Assembly (NCBI GenBank): GCA_028281325.1
Contig: JANQKC010000003.1
Location: 1 to 60,792, forward strand
Length of the DNA: 60,792 bases
Reading direction: 5' to 3'
DNA from: Alphaproteobacteria bacterium
GTDB lineage: Bacteria; Pseudomonadota; Alphaproteobacteria; UBA8366
In this document: piece after piece, positions 49,122 to 58,978 of the stretch
How the letters are laid out: each line of letters begins with the position of its first letter
Position numbering within the stretch: the stretch's first letter is position 1
Notes under the pieces: generated by a model
Database searches by the model: none
The model's input: the letters and a program-made list of their open reading frames with translations, nothing else
What the model was told of the DNA's origin: nothing
Position numbers and translations under genes: made by a program

Positions 49122-49847
49122 ATGAGTGACCGTGAGCGTATCGTCGTTGTGGACGACGAAGAAGATGTGCGCGACACATTTGCGGAATACCTGACGATGC
49201 GGGGATATGACGTTTCGACGGCGGAATCGGGCGAGGAATTGCGCGCGCGCGTCGAGGAGGGCCCCCTTGATTTGGTTCTGTTGGATTTGAACCTTCCCGG
49301 CGAAGATGGGTTGACGTTGGCGCGGTTCCTGCGCGAGGAGACGGAAGCGGCGATCATCATGGTGACGGCGGCGGCGGAACCGGTGGACCGCGTTATCGGG
49401 CTGGAACTGGGCGCGGATGACTACATCGGCAAGCCGTGCGATTTGCGGGAACTGGCGGCGCGGGTGAAAAGCGTCCTGCGCCGTGCCGGGACTCCGCCGG
49501 CGAAAGTGCCGAGCGGCGATACCCGGCGTTTGGCGATCGGTACCTTCGTGTTCGATCTCGACGCGCATGAATTGTTCGCGGAGGACGGGTCCCCCGTGTC
49601 GTTGACCGCGATGGAGTTCGATCTGCTCGCCGCGTTCGTGGAGCATCCCAACCGCGTGCTGACCCGGGACCAACTTCTCGATCTTGCGCATCATCGACGC
49701 TGGGATCCGTTCGACCGCAGTATCGATATCCGCATTGCCCGGCTGCGTCGAAAAATCGAGGTTGACCCGCAGAAACCGCAGATCATCAAGACCGTTCGGG
49801 GCGCCGGCTATGTCTTCGTTCCCGACGGCAAGAGTACGGCGGTTTAG
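49122..49847 (+). CDS. OmpR-family response regulator
   Basis: A 241-residue regulator. The receiver domain (about 5-118) has DDEED, the phospho-acceptor in LLDLNLPGEDG (Asp about 54) and Lys in IGKPC (about 103). The OmpR winged helix covers about 145-238 (VSLTAMEFDLLAAF and RSIDIRIARLRRKIE). GGGAGGGG precedes the ATG. It is followed 56 bp later by the Cache/PAS hybrid kinase, its probable partner. Confidence 0.93.
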   Translation: MSDRERIVVVDDEEDVRDTFAEYLTMRGYDVSTAESGEELRARVEEGPLDLVLLDLNLPGEDGLTLARFLREETEAAIIMVTAAAEPVDRVIGLELGADDYIGKPCDLRELAARVKSVLRRAGTPPAKVPSGDTRRLAIGTFVFDLDAHELFAEDGSPVSLTAMEFDLLAAFVEHPNRVLTRDQLLDLAHHRRWDPFDRSIDIRIARLRRKIEVDPQKPQIIKTVRGAGYVFVPDGKSTAV

Positions 49848-49903
49848 GTTGGTCTTACCGGCCGGGTGTTGGACGGGACGGCGGAGACGAGAAACGAGCT
49901 GAC

Positions 49904-52900
49904 ATGGCGACCCGATCCGAACGCACATTGTCGCGCCATTATGCGAAGCTGGCCGTCGCCAGTTCGGTGCCGCTTATCATCCTCGTGATCGCGTTGGGCT
50001 ATGTCCATTACGCCGAGCAGCATCAGCGCCGGCTCGAGAATCTGCTGGTCTCGCTGCACGAGCGGCATCAAAAAATCCACCGTACGCTGCGGGCGACGGA
50101 GAACCATGTCGATCAAATGCGCCGCTGGGCGGAAGCCTACCTCGCAAACGAGGACCAGCGGCTATCGCGCCGGCTCCCCTTGCTGACCGTGGAGGCGGAC
50201 GAGAAGACGCAGGATATCACCGGTTACTTCCTCGATAAGAACGTCGACGCCATCCAGCCGGGCGGGACGGGGAGTTTCATCGGCGGCAGCTTGGCGCTTG
50301 CCGGCGGGACCGAGAAGCTGCAGGTCGTCAGCTTGTCGCTGGATATCTTTTCGATCCAGCAGTTGGGCCACGTCGCGAATATGGCGATCCGGTACAGCTA
50401 TTTCATGCCGCTGTACCGCGATTTCCTATCGATCTATCCCGCGTTGGACCGGTCGGCCTTCGGCAAGCTGACGGGGGATGCGAAGATCGGCTCCGCGGTC
50501 GCGCCGTACCTGAACCGGGAAGTCTTTGCGAAAGCGATGCCGGATGTACGGTCCAGCCGAACCGCTTACTGGGTCTCCGGCGAGAAAGACGTCATCAACG
50601 GTGATGCGCTGATTTCCTACGCCGCGCCGGTATACGAATCGAACCGGTTCGTCGGCGTCGTCGGCGCGGACATTCCGCAGGCCGGCTTGGTCGCCTTTTT
50701 GCGCGTGCCGAAGTTCGACGCGATTTCCGGGCAAATTCTGGACAAGAACGGCACGGTGCTCGCGGCGGTCGGCGATGCGGACCCGGACCTGTACGACGCC
50801 CTGCTCGACGCGCCGGTCGCGTATCAGGCGATGAGCGATGTCGATGCGAACTCGTTTTACGAGACCGATGGGTACTATCTCTTGCGTCTGCCGTTGAGCG
50901 GCGTCGGCTGGCATGTCGAATATGCGGTGCCGTCGTCGGTTCTGAGCGAAGGGCTGGCATGGCGGTTCCTGCCGTATGGCCTGATTATCGCCGGGTTGAT
51001 TGCGACACTGGTTTTCGGACAGCTTCTCGTGCGGTCGCAATTCGTGCAGCCCGTGCTCTCCTTCGCGCAATACATCCGAACGGGCGCGCGCGGGGACGAG
51101 GAGCCGCCGCCGGTCCTGCCGAGAATTTGGAAGCCTTGGCTGTCCTTGTTACGCGTTACGTTTCGGCGCAACCGAGAAGTCTTGGACCAACTGCAGGAAA
51201 GCGAGGAACGCTATCGGCAACTGGTCGAACTCTCGCCCGAAGCGATCATGCTGCATGATCGCGACGGCATCGCGTTTTTGAACCAGGCCGGTTGTTCGAT
51301 CTTGGGATTCGCGACCGCCGAGGAGGCGTATGATAGGTCCTATATCGATTTCGTGGCCGATGACGAGAAAGAGCAGGCGAGCCGTCGGATCGCCCAGGTG
51401 ATGAACGACGCATTGCATATCCCGATGGCCGAACGGTGTATCGTGGATGCCAGGGGACGCCGCAAGTTCATCGAGGTAACCGCGACACCCTTTACCAACC
51501 ACGACGGTGACGTCGTGGCATTGGTTATCTTCCGCGATGTCAGCGGCCGTAAGGCGATGGAGCGGGCGGTACGCGAAAGCGAGGAGCGGTTCCGGGCGAT
51601 CTCCGGCGCGATCCCGCTGCCGATCCTCATTTCGGACACGGAGAGCTATACGCTCCGCTACATCAATCCGGCCGCGTGCACGCAACTGGGGATCGACGGC
51701 GATTTCCTCGATCAACTGACGATCTTCAATCTCTGCCGCGGACCGGATTTCAAAGAGACGCTGGAAGACCTGACCGCCGGCAACCATCAGCGCGACAGCC
51801 GCGAAATGGACGCGCAACGTCCCAACGGCGAAAAATTCTGGGCGCGTGTAACCACGGTTCCGATGACATACGAGGACCAGGATGCGCTGATTTACGCGAT
51901 CGTCGATCTGACGGAGCGCGTGCAGGCGGAGGCCGAGTTGGCGCGCCAACGCGAGTCCTTCCATCAGAAGGAAAAGATCGCCGCGTTGGGCTCCTTGCTC
52001 GCCGGGCTCGCTCACGAACTGAACAACCCGCTTTCGGTGGTCAGCGGTCAGGCGTTGATGATGGAGGAGGCGGTCTCGGACGACGCCGTGTCCCGCCGCG
52101 CCCGACGCATCCGCGACGCGGCCGAGCGATGCAGCCGCATCGTGCGGACGTTCCTGTCGATGGCGCGCAGCCAGGCGCCGTCGCGCGGCGCGATCGACTT
52201 CAACCACACCGTCCGGTCGGCGCTCGATCTCACGTCCTACAGCTTGCACAGTTCCGGCGTGGCATTGTCGGTCGATCTGGACACCAGCTTGCCGCTGATG
52301 GTGGGCGATGCGGATCAGCTCCACCATGTGGTGACGAACCTGGTCGTCAATGCCGAGCAGGCGATGAAGGAGCGCGACGCCGAACGCTGTTTGTCGGTCC
52401 GCACGCGCGTCAGCGACGATGGCGGGCATATCGTGTTGACGGTGGCCGACACCGGTCCCGGCATCTCCGACGATATCGCGGCGCGGATCTTCGAGCCCTT
52501 CTTCACGACGAAGGCGGGGGCGGTCGGGACAGGCATCGGACTGGCATTGTGCCGCGACATCGTATTCCGGCATGGCGGCGAGATCACCTTCGCGCCGAAC
52601 GAGCCTTCCGGCACGATTTTCACCATCACCCTTCCGCTACACGAAGATAGGGAAGAAAGCGCCGAGCAAGACCTTATCCATGTCGGTCTCGAGGCGACGG
52701 GACGCGTCTTGGTCGTCGACGACGACCGGGAGGTGGCGAACACCCTGGCCGACTTCTTGCGGACGCGCGGTCATGTCGTCGACACGGCCTTCGGCGGCCA
52801 AGAAGGCATCGATATGGCGCGGCAGAGTCCCTACGACATGATCATCAGCGACGTGCGCATGCCTGGTGTGGACGGGCCGGGGCTTTATCGGACGTTGCGG

Positions 52901-53077
52901 TCGGAAAACACGGATTTGGATCGACGCATCCTGTTCATGACCGGTGACACTCTAGGCGTCGATCTCTCCGATATCGTCCAAGAGACCGATATTCTGGTGA
53001 TCGAGAAGCCGCTCGATCCCGCGTCCGTCGCCGGTCTGATCGGAGAGCGTTTGCATTCGCTTCGCGGCGGTGCGTGA
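49904..53077 (+). CDS. Cache/PAS hybrid sensor histidine kinase
   Basis: A 1057-residue protein: membrane helix 1 (about 17-40), periplasmic Cache-type sensor (about 45-345), membrane helix 2 (about 346-372), two PAS domains (about 420-545 and 555-670), HisKA with GLAHELNNPLSVVSG (His about 704), HATPase (NLVVNAEQAM, DTGPGISDD, GTGIGLALC) and a C-terminal receiver (about 925-1050, ISDVRMPGVDG). It senses an extracellular small molecule and phosphorylates the adjacent OmpR-type regulator or its own receiver. It has no Hpt domain, unlike the kinase at 19015. Confidence 0.93.
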   Translation: MATRSERTLSRHYAKLAVASSVPLIILVIALGYVHYAEQHQRRLENLLVSLHERHQKIHRTLRATENHVDQMRRWAEAYLANEDQRLSRRLPLLTVEADEKTQDITGYFLDKNVDAIQPGGTGSFIGGSLALAGGTEKLQVVSLSLDIFSIQQLGHVANMAIRYSYFMPLYRDFLSIYPALDRSAFGKLTGDAKIGSAVAPYLNREVFAKAMPDVRSSRTAYWVSGEKDVINGDALISYAAPVYESNRFVGVVGADIPQAGLVAFLRVPKFDAISGQILDKNGTVLAAVGDADPDLYDALLDAPVAYQAMSDVDANSFYETDGYYLLRLPLSGVGWHVEYAVPSSVLSEGLAWRFLPYGLIIAGLIATLVFGQLLVRSQFVQPVLSFAQYIRTGARGDEEPPPVLPRIWKPWLSLLRVTFRRNREVLDQLQESEERYRQLVELSPEAIMLHDRDGIAFLNQAGCSILGFATAEEAYDRSYIDFVADDEKEQASRRIAQVMNDALHIPMAERCIVDARGRRKFIEVTATPFTNHDGDVVALVIFRDVSGRKAMERAVRESEERFRAISGAIPLPILISDTESYTLRYINPAACTQLGIDGDFLDQLTIFNLCRGPDFKETLEDLTAGNHQRDSREMDAQRPNGEKFWARVTTVPMTYEDQDALIYAIVDLTERVQAEAELARQRESFHQKEKIAALGSLLAGLAHELNNPLSVVSGQALMMEEAVSDDAVSRRARRIRDAAERCSRIVRTFLSMARSQAPSRGAIDFNHTVRSALDLTSYSLHSSGVALSVDLDTSLPLMVGDADQLHHVVTNLVVNAEQAMKERDAERCLSVRTRVSDDGGHIVLTVADTGPGISDDIAARIFEPFFTTKAGAVGTGIGLALCRDIVFRHGGEITFAPNEPSGTIFTITLPLHEDREESAEQDLIHVGLEATGRVLVVDDDREVANTLADFLRTRGHVVDTAFGGQEGIDMARQSPYDMIISDVRMPGVDGPGLYRTLRSENTDLDRRILFMTGDTLGVDLSDIVQETDILVIEKPLDPASVAGLIGERLHSLRGGA

Positions 53078-53215
53078 TCGCCGTCCTCTGGGGCGCAACC
53101 CGCATCCCCATAAAGGTTTTTAGACAAATCGCCGAAGATGCTAGGATGCCATGCGCCGCCGCGCTGGTGACGGGGCGACGGCGGATACCGATGAGGCAGG
53201 CGAGAAGGAAGACTC

Positions 53216-53968
53216 ATGCTCTTGGCGCGATCGACGGAAGAGGCACAGCAAAATCAACGCGTTGTTCATGTTCATGGATATGATTACGTGCTCAGCGAAT
53301 ATATCGGCGCGGCGCCCGTTCGGGGCATGTATGTCGAGGGTAACGAGGTCAACGACAACGACCTGCCGCAGGGCTTCCTGGTCGAACAGCCGCCGGGCAG
53401 CGTGACGCCGCCGCATTTCCACGAGGTGAACCAGTTCCAGGTCTTCGTCGGCGGTACCGGGAAGATGGGGAAGCAGGAAGCTCAGCCGGTCACTGTGCAT
53501 TACGCGGGCGGACACACGCCCTATGGCCCCATCGCGGCGGGAGACGAGGGCGTCCAGTATTTCACCCTGCGGGCCGCGTGGGACCCTGGCGCGAAATACA
53601 TGCCGCAGTCGCGCGATCTGCTGAAGCCGGTACCCCGGCGGCATCGCATGGCGGACCCGGTGCGGGTCAGCGACGCGGCGGCTTTGGCCGAACGGTCCGA
53701 ACCCGCGCTCGATATCCTGATGGAGCGGGAGGAGGACGCGCTGGCGGCCTTCGTATTGCGCGTCGGCCCGAATGGGCGGGTGCCGGTCCCACCGCCGGCC
53801 GACGGCGGCGGGCAGTACCACGTCGTGGTGAACGGCGGCCTGATGCGGGACGGGGCGGTAATGCCGAAGCTGTCTTGCGTCTACGTTTACCCTGACGAAG
53901 AGGCGTTCGAGGTCGAGGCGGGACCGGACGGCCTGGAGATGCTCGTCCTGCAATTCCCGAAGATCTGA
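53216..53968 (+). CDS. Cupin-like protein
   Basis: A 250-residue beta-rich protein. PPHFHEVNQFQVFVGGTG (about 62-79) is a cupin metal motif with two His and a Glu, and a second barrel half near 185-240 (GGQYHVVVNGGL) suggests a bicupin. AGAAGGA precedes the ATG. It is convergent with the TRAP genes, 16 bp away. The function is not determined. Confidence 0.72.
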   Translation: MLLARSTEEAQQNQRVVHVHGYDYVLSEYIGAAPVRGMYVEGNEVNDNDLPQGFLVEQPPGSVTPPHFHEVNQFQVFVGGTGKMGKQEAQPVTVHYAGGHTPYGPIAAGDEGVQYFTLRAAWDPGAKYMPQSRDLLKPVPRRHRMADPVRVSDAAALAERSEPALDILMEREEDALAAFVLRVGPNGRVPVPPPADGGGQYHVVVNGGLMRDGAVMPKLSCVYVYPDEEAFEVEAGPDGLEMLVLQFPKI

Positions 53969-53983
53969 CCCACCGCATCGCCG

Positions 53984-56041
53984 TTAGTCGGCGCTCTCCG
54001 CAATCGGTTGGTTCTTGCGGCCGAGGATGGCGGCCCCGACGCCGATTCCGATGAGGATCGCCGCGCCGACCGCCAGTTCGGCGTTGTTCCACCCGATGAT
54101 GTCGTTGCCCGGCATCGCCAGCAATAGGCCGCCGCCGATCATACCGGTCCGCGCGATCCAGCCCGCCGCGTTAAATCCCAGCGCGCCGACGAAGAGCAGA
54201 TAGCCCTGCAAGCCCCCCGCGACGAAGATGATGCCCGCGGCCGCCTGGGTGAACAGCAGCCCAGTTTGGCTCACCGGTCCTTGCCAGATGAAAGCCGGAT
54301 CGAACACGAAGAAGAACGGAATGAAGTAGATGATGCTGCCGAGCCGCATGGCTTCGAACCCGGTCTGCATCGGCGGGGCCTTGGCGATGGGGGCGGCGGC
54401 ATAGGCGCCAAGCGCGACCGGCGGGGTGATGAAGCTCAGCATGCCCCAATAGAAGATGAACATATGCACCGACATCGGGTCCATGCCGCCCTTGATCAGG
54501 GCCGGGGCCAGCGCGATCGCGAGGAAGACGTAGGCCGCGGTGACGGTCATGCCGATGCCCAGCACGAAACTGGTGAACGCGCCCATCAACAGCAGGATGA
54601 TCGTCGAGCCGCCCGCGAGCGCGAGCAGGTCGCTGGCCAAGTTGCCGATCTTGCCGGTGATCACCAGCGCGCCCACGATCAGGCCGATCCCCGCCAGAAG
54701 CGCGGCCAGTTCGGCGAAGAGCTTGCCGACCGCCGCGATGAATTCCCAGAACTTCGCCTTGTCCCACCGGTGGTAGGGGAAAATCTGGTTCAGCACGATC
54801 AGCAGGACCGAGGCGTAGTAGGGTGCGATGGTTTCCTGGTTCAGGAACACCAGCATCCAGATCAACAGCGCAAAGACGGCGATGAAATACCAGCCCTCTT
54901 TCATCGTCTGCTTGAGCGATGGCATCTCCGCCGGCGGCAGGCCTTCGAGCTTGTGGCGCGCCGCATAGGCGTCGATCTGCATGAACAGGCCGAAATAGTA
55001 GAGGACCGACGGGATCACCGCGGCGATGGCGACTTCCTTGTACGGGACCTCCAGAAACAGCGCCATGATGAAGGCGGTCGCACCCATGATCGGCGGCATC
55101 AGGACGCCGCCCGTCGAGGCGCAGGTCTCCACCCCGCCCGCATAGGCGGGTCGGAAGCCGACGCGTTTCATCGTGGGGATGGTCATGACGCCGGTGGTCA
55201 GGACATTGGTGACGACGCTGCCGCTCATCGATCCCATCAGCCCGCTGGCGAAGATCGCGACCTTCGCGGGCCCGCCCCGGACATGCCCCAACAGGGCGAA
55301 GGCGAGGTTCAGGAAGAAGCTGCCGCCGCCGGTGTGCTGCAACGCGACCCCGAAGATCAGGAAGCCGATCACCAGTGTGCCGAAGGCGCGCATGGGGATG
55401 CCGAAGATCGCCTCGTTGGACATCGCCATACGGTTGCCGGTTTCGGTCCAGTCGGGCGAGTCGGCGAGAAGGATGCCCGGCAATTGGTCGGCGAAGAAGG
55501 GATAGACGGAGAACAGGGCGACGATAATGAAGATCGCCATGCCGCCGGCCCGGCGCGTGGCGTCCAGCACGAGGACCCACAGCACATAGGCCAAGTACTG
55601 CGCCTCGATGGCGTCTTCCGGTACTTCGTATTCCCAGCCTTCGTCGAGGATGCGGCCGCCCTGCAACACGTAGTATAGGCAAACGGCGGCGGTCAGCAGG
55701 AAGAGGCCGACGTCATACCACGGCACGCGGTCTGTCGGCGCGCCCTTATGCCCCGGCCAATAGATGAAAATGAAAGGCAGGAGAAGGAACAGCAGCCAGT
55801 AAAGATATTGCAACCCGAGAAGGTTGAAATTGACGCCGATGGACTGGCTGATCTGCAGCGGCAGACCACCCAGGGTCGAGCCGTCCATCAACAAGCTGCC
55901 GACGTTGAAGAGCTGATACGCCGACAACAGGATGGCCAGCACCGACGCCGTCAACAACGTGCGGTCCCAAAACACGGAAAGCTGGCGGTGACGGGAAACT
56001 TCCGCCACCGCCGCTTCGCCGTCGGATACCCGAATGGCCAT
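53984..56041 (-). CDS. TRAP-TAXI transporter fused permease
   Basis: A 685-residue protein with about 18 helices, carrying the small (DctQ-like) part in the first 190 residues and the large (DctM-like) part after it. Landmarks are GGGSFFLNLAFALLGHVRGGPAKVAIFASGLMGSMSGSVVTNVLTTG (split near 225-275), the core of 4TM/12TM TRAP permeases, and FITPPVALGAYAAAPIA near the end. It uses an ion gradient to import a carboxylate delivered by the adjacent TAXI binding protein. It follows the binding-protein gene by 20 bp. Confidence 0.95.
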   Translation of the reverse strand: MAIRVSDGEAAVAEVSRHRQLSVFWDRTLLTASVLAILLSAYQLFNVGSLLMDGSTLGGLPLQISQSIGVNFNLLGLQYLYWLLFLLLPFIFIYWPGHKGAPTDRVPWYDVGLFLLTAAVCLYYVLQGGRILDEGWEYEVPEDAIEAQYLAYVLWVLVLDATRRAGGMAIFIIVALFSVYPFFADQLPGILLADSPDWTETGNRMAMSNEAIFGIPMRAFGTLVIGFLIFGVALQHTGGGSFFLNLAFALLGHVRGGPAKVAIFASGLMGSMSGSVVTNVLTTGVMTIPTMKRVGFRPAYAGGVETCASTGGVLMPPIMGATAFIMALFLEVPYKEVAIAAVIPSVLYYFGLFMQIDAYAARHKLEGLPPAEMPSLKQTMKEGWYFIAVFALLIWMLVFLNQETIAPYYASVLLIVLNQIFPYHRWDKAKFWEFIAAVGKLFAELAALLAGIGLIVGALVITGKIGNLASDLLALAGGSTIILLLMGAFTSFVLGIGMTVTAAYVFLAIALAPALIKGGMDPMSVHMFIFYWGMLSFITPPVALGAYAAAPIAKAPPMQTGFEAMRLGSIIYFIPFFFVFDPAFIWQGPVSQTGLLFTQAAAGIIFVAGGLQGYLLFVGALGFNAAGWIARTGMIGGGLLLAMPGNDIIGWNNAELAVGAAILIGIGVGAAILGRKNQPIAESAD

Positions 56042-56061
56042 GGGCCTATTTCAGGCGCGGT

Positions 56062-57210
56062 TTAGTTGAAGATCGTCGGCATGCCGGCGGCCGTCAGGGC
56101 CGCTGCACGCGCCTTCATCCATCCCGCTTGAAAATCACCGCTGTCCGGCTTGGCCTTATAGGTCTGCCACGCCGCCGCGAGGACGCCTTGGCGCTTCATC
56201 AGCTTGTCATTATGAGCCTGGGCCGCGTCGCTCCATTTGCCCGCCTCTTTCCAATACTTGACCGCGCCCGGGTGCCAAGGCACGACCCACTGGAAGTTCT
56301 GCCGGTCGCGATGCCATCCGTCGACGCCGGGCGCCGTGCCAGCGAAATCGCCATGGCTCTTATCCATCGCCTTGACGAGGTTGTAGACCGTGTCGGCGTC
56401 CAAATCGTTGTTGCTGATCAGCACCGGGTAAAAATAGCCGGAACCGGACCACGGTGTCTCCTTCGACAGCGTCGCGCCGGCGGTCGCCTTATGCGGCTGC
56501 GCCCAGGGCGCGACCTTGTTCATTCTTTGCCACGCGGCTTTGTCGTTATGGTCCATGTTGGGGAAGATCAGGCCGCGCGGCGATGCTTCGATCCGCTTCG
56601 CATGCGGCGACACGGTGGACATGATTCCGGCGTCGACTTGACCGTTAATGATGCCGTTGATCGAATCCTTCCAGCCGCCAAACTCGACCTTCTTGACGTC
56701 GTCCCACGTGAGGCCGCCGAAGGCGAGGAAAGAGGTCGCATTCTGATTCAGCGCCGGCGCGCCGCGGACCCAGGCAATCCGTTTGCCTTTCAGGTCCTTG
56801 TAGGCTTTGACGCCGGTGTCCTTGGCGACACCGAGGCCGATGCCGGCGCCGCCGATTGACGCGAAGGACATGCTGATCTGCTGCGGCCCCCAGTTCTTTT
56901 TGCCGAACATGAAGACGCCTTCATGCGCGAAGTAGAAGGCGACGCCGCAGGAACAGAAATCCGCCTTGCGCGCCTTCAACGGCAGCATCCGGGCAACGTC
57001 GTTCTTGCCCGTCTTGATGTTCAACTGCATGCCGTATTTTTTCTTGAGGACGTTCCCGATGGCGACCGACTGCTGATAGCCTGTCGAGGTGGTGCCATAG
57101 GCGGTCCACGTCATCTGTGCGGGCAATTTGATGTCGTCGGCGAAGGCAGATCCCGCCGCCATGACCAGTGTGCCGACGCCGAGTGCCAGCAGTTTACTCC
57201 TTGCGAACAT
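56062..57210 (-). CDS. TAXI-family TRAP transporter substrate-binding protein
   Basis: A 382-residue periplasmic protein with a signal peptide (about 1-24, ending AGSAFA). TWTAYGTTSTGYQQSVAIGNVL (split near 36-57), GGAGIGLGVA (about 121) and GIINGQVDAGIMS (about 188) are TAXI-type binding segments. It is the first gene of the TRAP pair. The substrate is likely an organic acid. Confidence 0.93.
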   Translation of the reverse strand: MFARSKLLALGVGTLVMAAGSAFADDIKLPAQMTWTAYGTTSTGYQQSVAIGNVLKKKYGMQLNIKTGKNDVARMLPLKARKADFCSCGVAFYFAHEGVFMFGKKNWGPQQISMSFASIGGAGIGLGVAKDTGVKAYKDLKGKRIAWVRGAPALNQNATSFLAFGGLTWDDVKKVEFGGWKDSINGIINGQVDAGIMSTVSPHAKRIEASPRGLIFPNMDHNDKAAWQRMNKVAPWAQPHKATAGATLSKETPWSGSGYFYPVLISNNDLDADTVYNLVKAMDKSHGDFAGTAPGVDGWHRDRQNFQWVVPWHPGAVKYWKEAGKWSDAAQAHNDKLMKRQGVLAAAWQTYKAKPDSGDFQAGWMKARAAALTAAGMPTIFN

Positions 57211-57416
57211 AATTCCTCCCTGGAATGTAAGACCGCTTATGCGGATATATTTTTTTATTCATTCGCCGGTAAGGCGTTTGTAATGATGCCGCGCGGGCCG
57301 GACGGAGTCTAGGTGAGAATTTTATTGGGCAGGGCTTTTTTCAACCAAGGGAATGAAGGGCCTGCATGCGCCCTGGGGCGCGCGTCGGCGTCGGTCCCGG
57401 AGGTGGCGTCGGGGAG

Positions 57417-58952
57417 TCAGGACACGCGGGTTTCGTAGATCTTCTTTTCGTCTTCGCGATCGATACCGACAAGGCTGACGTCGTAGCCCCAAAGCAGTTT
57501 CAGATGCTTCAACACTTCGTCGCGGGTCTTTTCGGACAGGGGCACCCGGTCGCGGACGGTGTGCTGCAACCGCAACTCTCGGTCCCCTTGCAAGTCGGCG
57601 TCGATGATCTGAATGTCGGGTTCGATCACGCCGATGTCGTAAGATCGCGCGAGTTTTTCCCGGATCGTCCGGTAGCCGCCCTCGTCATGAATGGACGTGA
57701 CCGTGTAGTGCCGGTCGCTGGCGTCGTCGCCGAGCGAAAAGAGCCGGAGTTGGCGGATCATGTGTGGGCTCAGGAATTGCTGGATGAAGGATTCATCGCG
57801 ATAGTTCGCCCAGGCGTCCTTGAGGACCGTGCGCCAATCGCCGCAGCCGGCGATGTCGGGGAACCATTCCTCGTCTTCCGGCTTCGGGTCGGTGCAGATA
57901 CGCTCGATATCCTTCACGATCCCGAAGCCGAGCGCATAGGGGTTGAGGCCGCGATACCCCGGCGCGTCGAATTCCGGCTGGTAGACCACGCTGGAATGGC
58001 TGTGCAGAATTTCCAGCATCGCGCCTTCGGTGAGCAGGCCTTTGTCGTAGAGCGCGTTGACGATGTAGTGATGCACGAAGGTGGCGCAGCCCTCGTTCAT
58101 GATCTTCGTCTGGCGCTGCGGGTAGAAATACTGCGCGATATAGCGGACGATCGAGATTAACTCGCGCTGCCATCCGTTGAGCACCGGGCTGTGCTTTTCG
58201 ATGAAATAGAGGATGTTCTCCTCCGGCAGGTTCATGGCGCGCAGCCGTTTCGCGGCCTCGTCCGGCGCGTCCGTTTTCCCGCCGTCGTCGTCGCTCGTCG
58301 GGACCGTGCGCCAGAGGTCGTTGAACGTGCTTTCCTCGTAGGCCCGCATCTCGTCGGCCCGGTCCTTCTTTTCCTTCGTCGTCGGTTCGTGCGGGCGCGG
58401 ATAGCGCGAGACGCCGTGATCCATCAGCGCGTGGGCGGCGTCGAGGATTTCCTCGACCGCCGCATTGCCGTGCTCTTCCTCGCATTGGGCCACGAACTTC
58501 TTCGAGTATTCCAGATAGTCGAGGACGCTGTCGGCGTCGGTCCATTGCCGGAACAGGTAGTTGTTCTTAAAGAAATGGTTATGGCCGAAGGCGGCATGCG
58601 CGATCACCAATGCCTGAATCGGCATGGTGTTCTGCTCCATGTTGTAGCTGATGCAGGGGTTCGAGTTGATGACGATCTCGTAGGCAAGGCCGGAATAGCC
58701 CTTGCGGTACATCTGTTCTTCCTGGACGAAATGCTTGCCGAAGGACCAGTGATGATACATCAGCGGCATGCCGACGGAGGAATGCGCGTCCAGCATCTGT
58801 TCGGCCGAGATGATCTCGACCTGGTTCGGATAGGTATCCAGGCCCAAATCGTTGAGCGCGACATCCTCGATCGCGTCATAGGTGCGCGCGAGGATGTCGA
58901 ATGTCCATTCGGGGCCGTCGAACAGCGGCTTGGTCTCAGCCTGTACCGTCAT
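57417..58952 (-). CDS. SpoVR family protein
   Basis: A 511-residue SpoVR protein (YcgB group). VGMPLMYHHWSFGKHFVQEE (split near 60-80), YEIVINSNPCISYNMEQN (about 91) and HAAFGHNHFFKNN (about 118) are conserved. In non-sporulating bacteria SpoVR accompanies PrkA and YeaH in stress or stationary-phase responses, as here: yeaH ends 26 bp upstream. Biochemical function is unknown. Confidence 0.95.
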   Translation of the reverse strand: MTVQAETKPLFDGPEWTFDILARTYDAIEDVALNDLGLDTYPNQVEIISAEQMLDAHSSVGMPLMYHHWSFGKHFVQEEQMYRKGYSGLAYEIVINSNPCISYNMEQNTMPIQALVIAHAAFGHNHFFKNNYLFRQWTDADSVLDYLEYSKKFVAQCEEEHGNAAVEEILDAAHALMDHGVSRYPRPHEPTTKEKKDRADEMRAYEESTFNDLWRTVPTSDDDGGKTDAPDEAAKRLRAMNLPEENILYFIEKHSPVLNGWQRELISIVRYIAQYFYPQRQTKIMNEGCATFVHHYIVNALYDKGLLTEGAMLEILHSHSSVVYQPEFDAPGYRGLNPYALGFGIVKDIERICTDPKPEDEEWFPDIAGCGDWRTVLKDAWANYRDESFIQQFLSPHMIRQLRLFSLGDDASDRHYTVTSIHDEGGYRTIREKLARSYDIGVIEPDIQIIDADLQGDRELRLQHTVRDRVPLSEKTRDEVLKHLKLLWGYDVSLVGIDREDEKKIYETRVS

Positions 58953-58978
58953 GGGGCGTGCCTGTGTTATGCGGCGCT

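Noticed and set aside
54171..55682. Long frames on both strands inside the TRAP permease gene (also 54266-55678)
   Set aside because: Arg/His/Asp-rich shadows of the fused permease, which has clear TRAP motifs.
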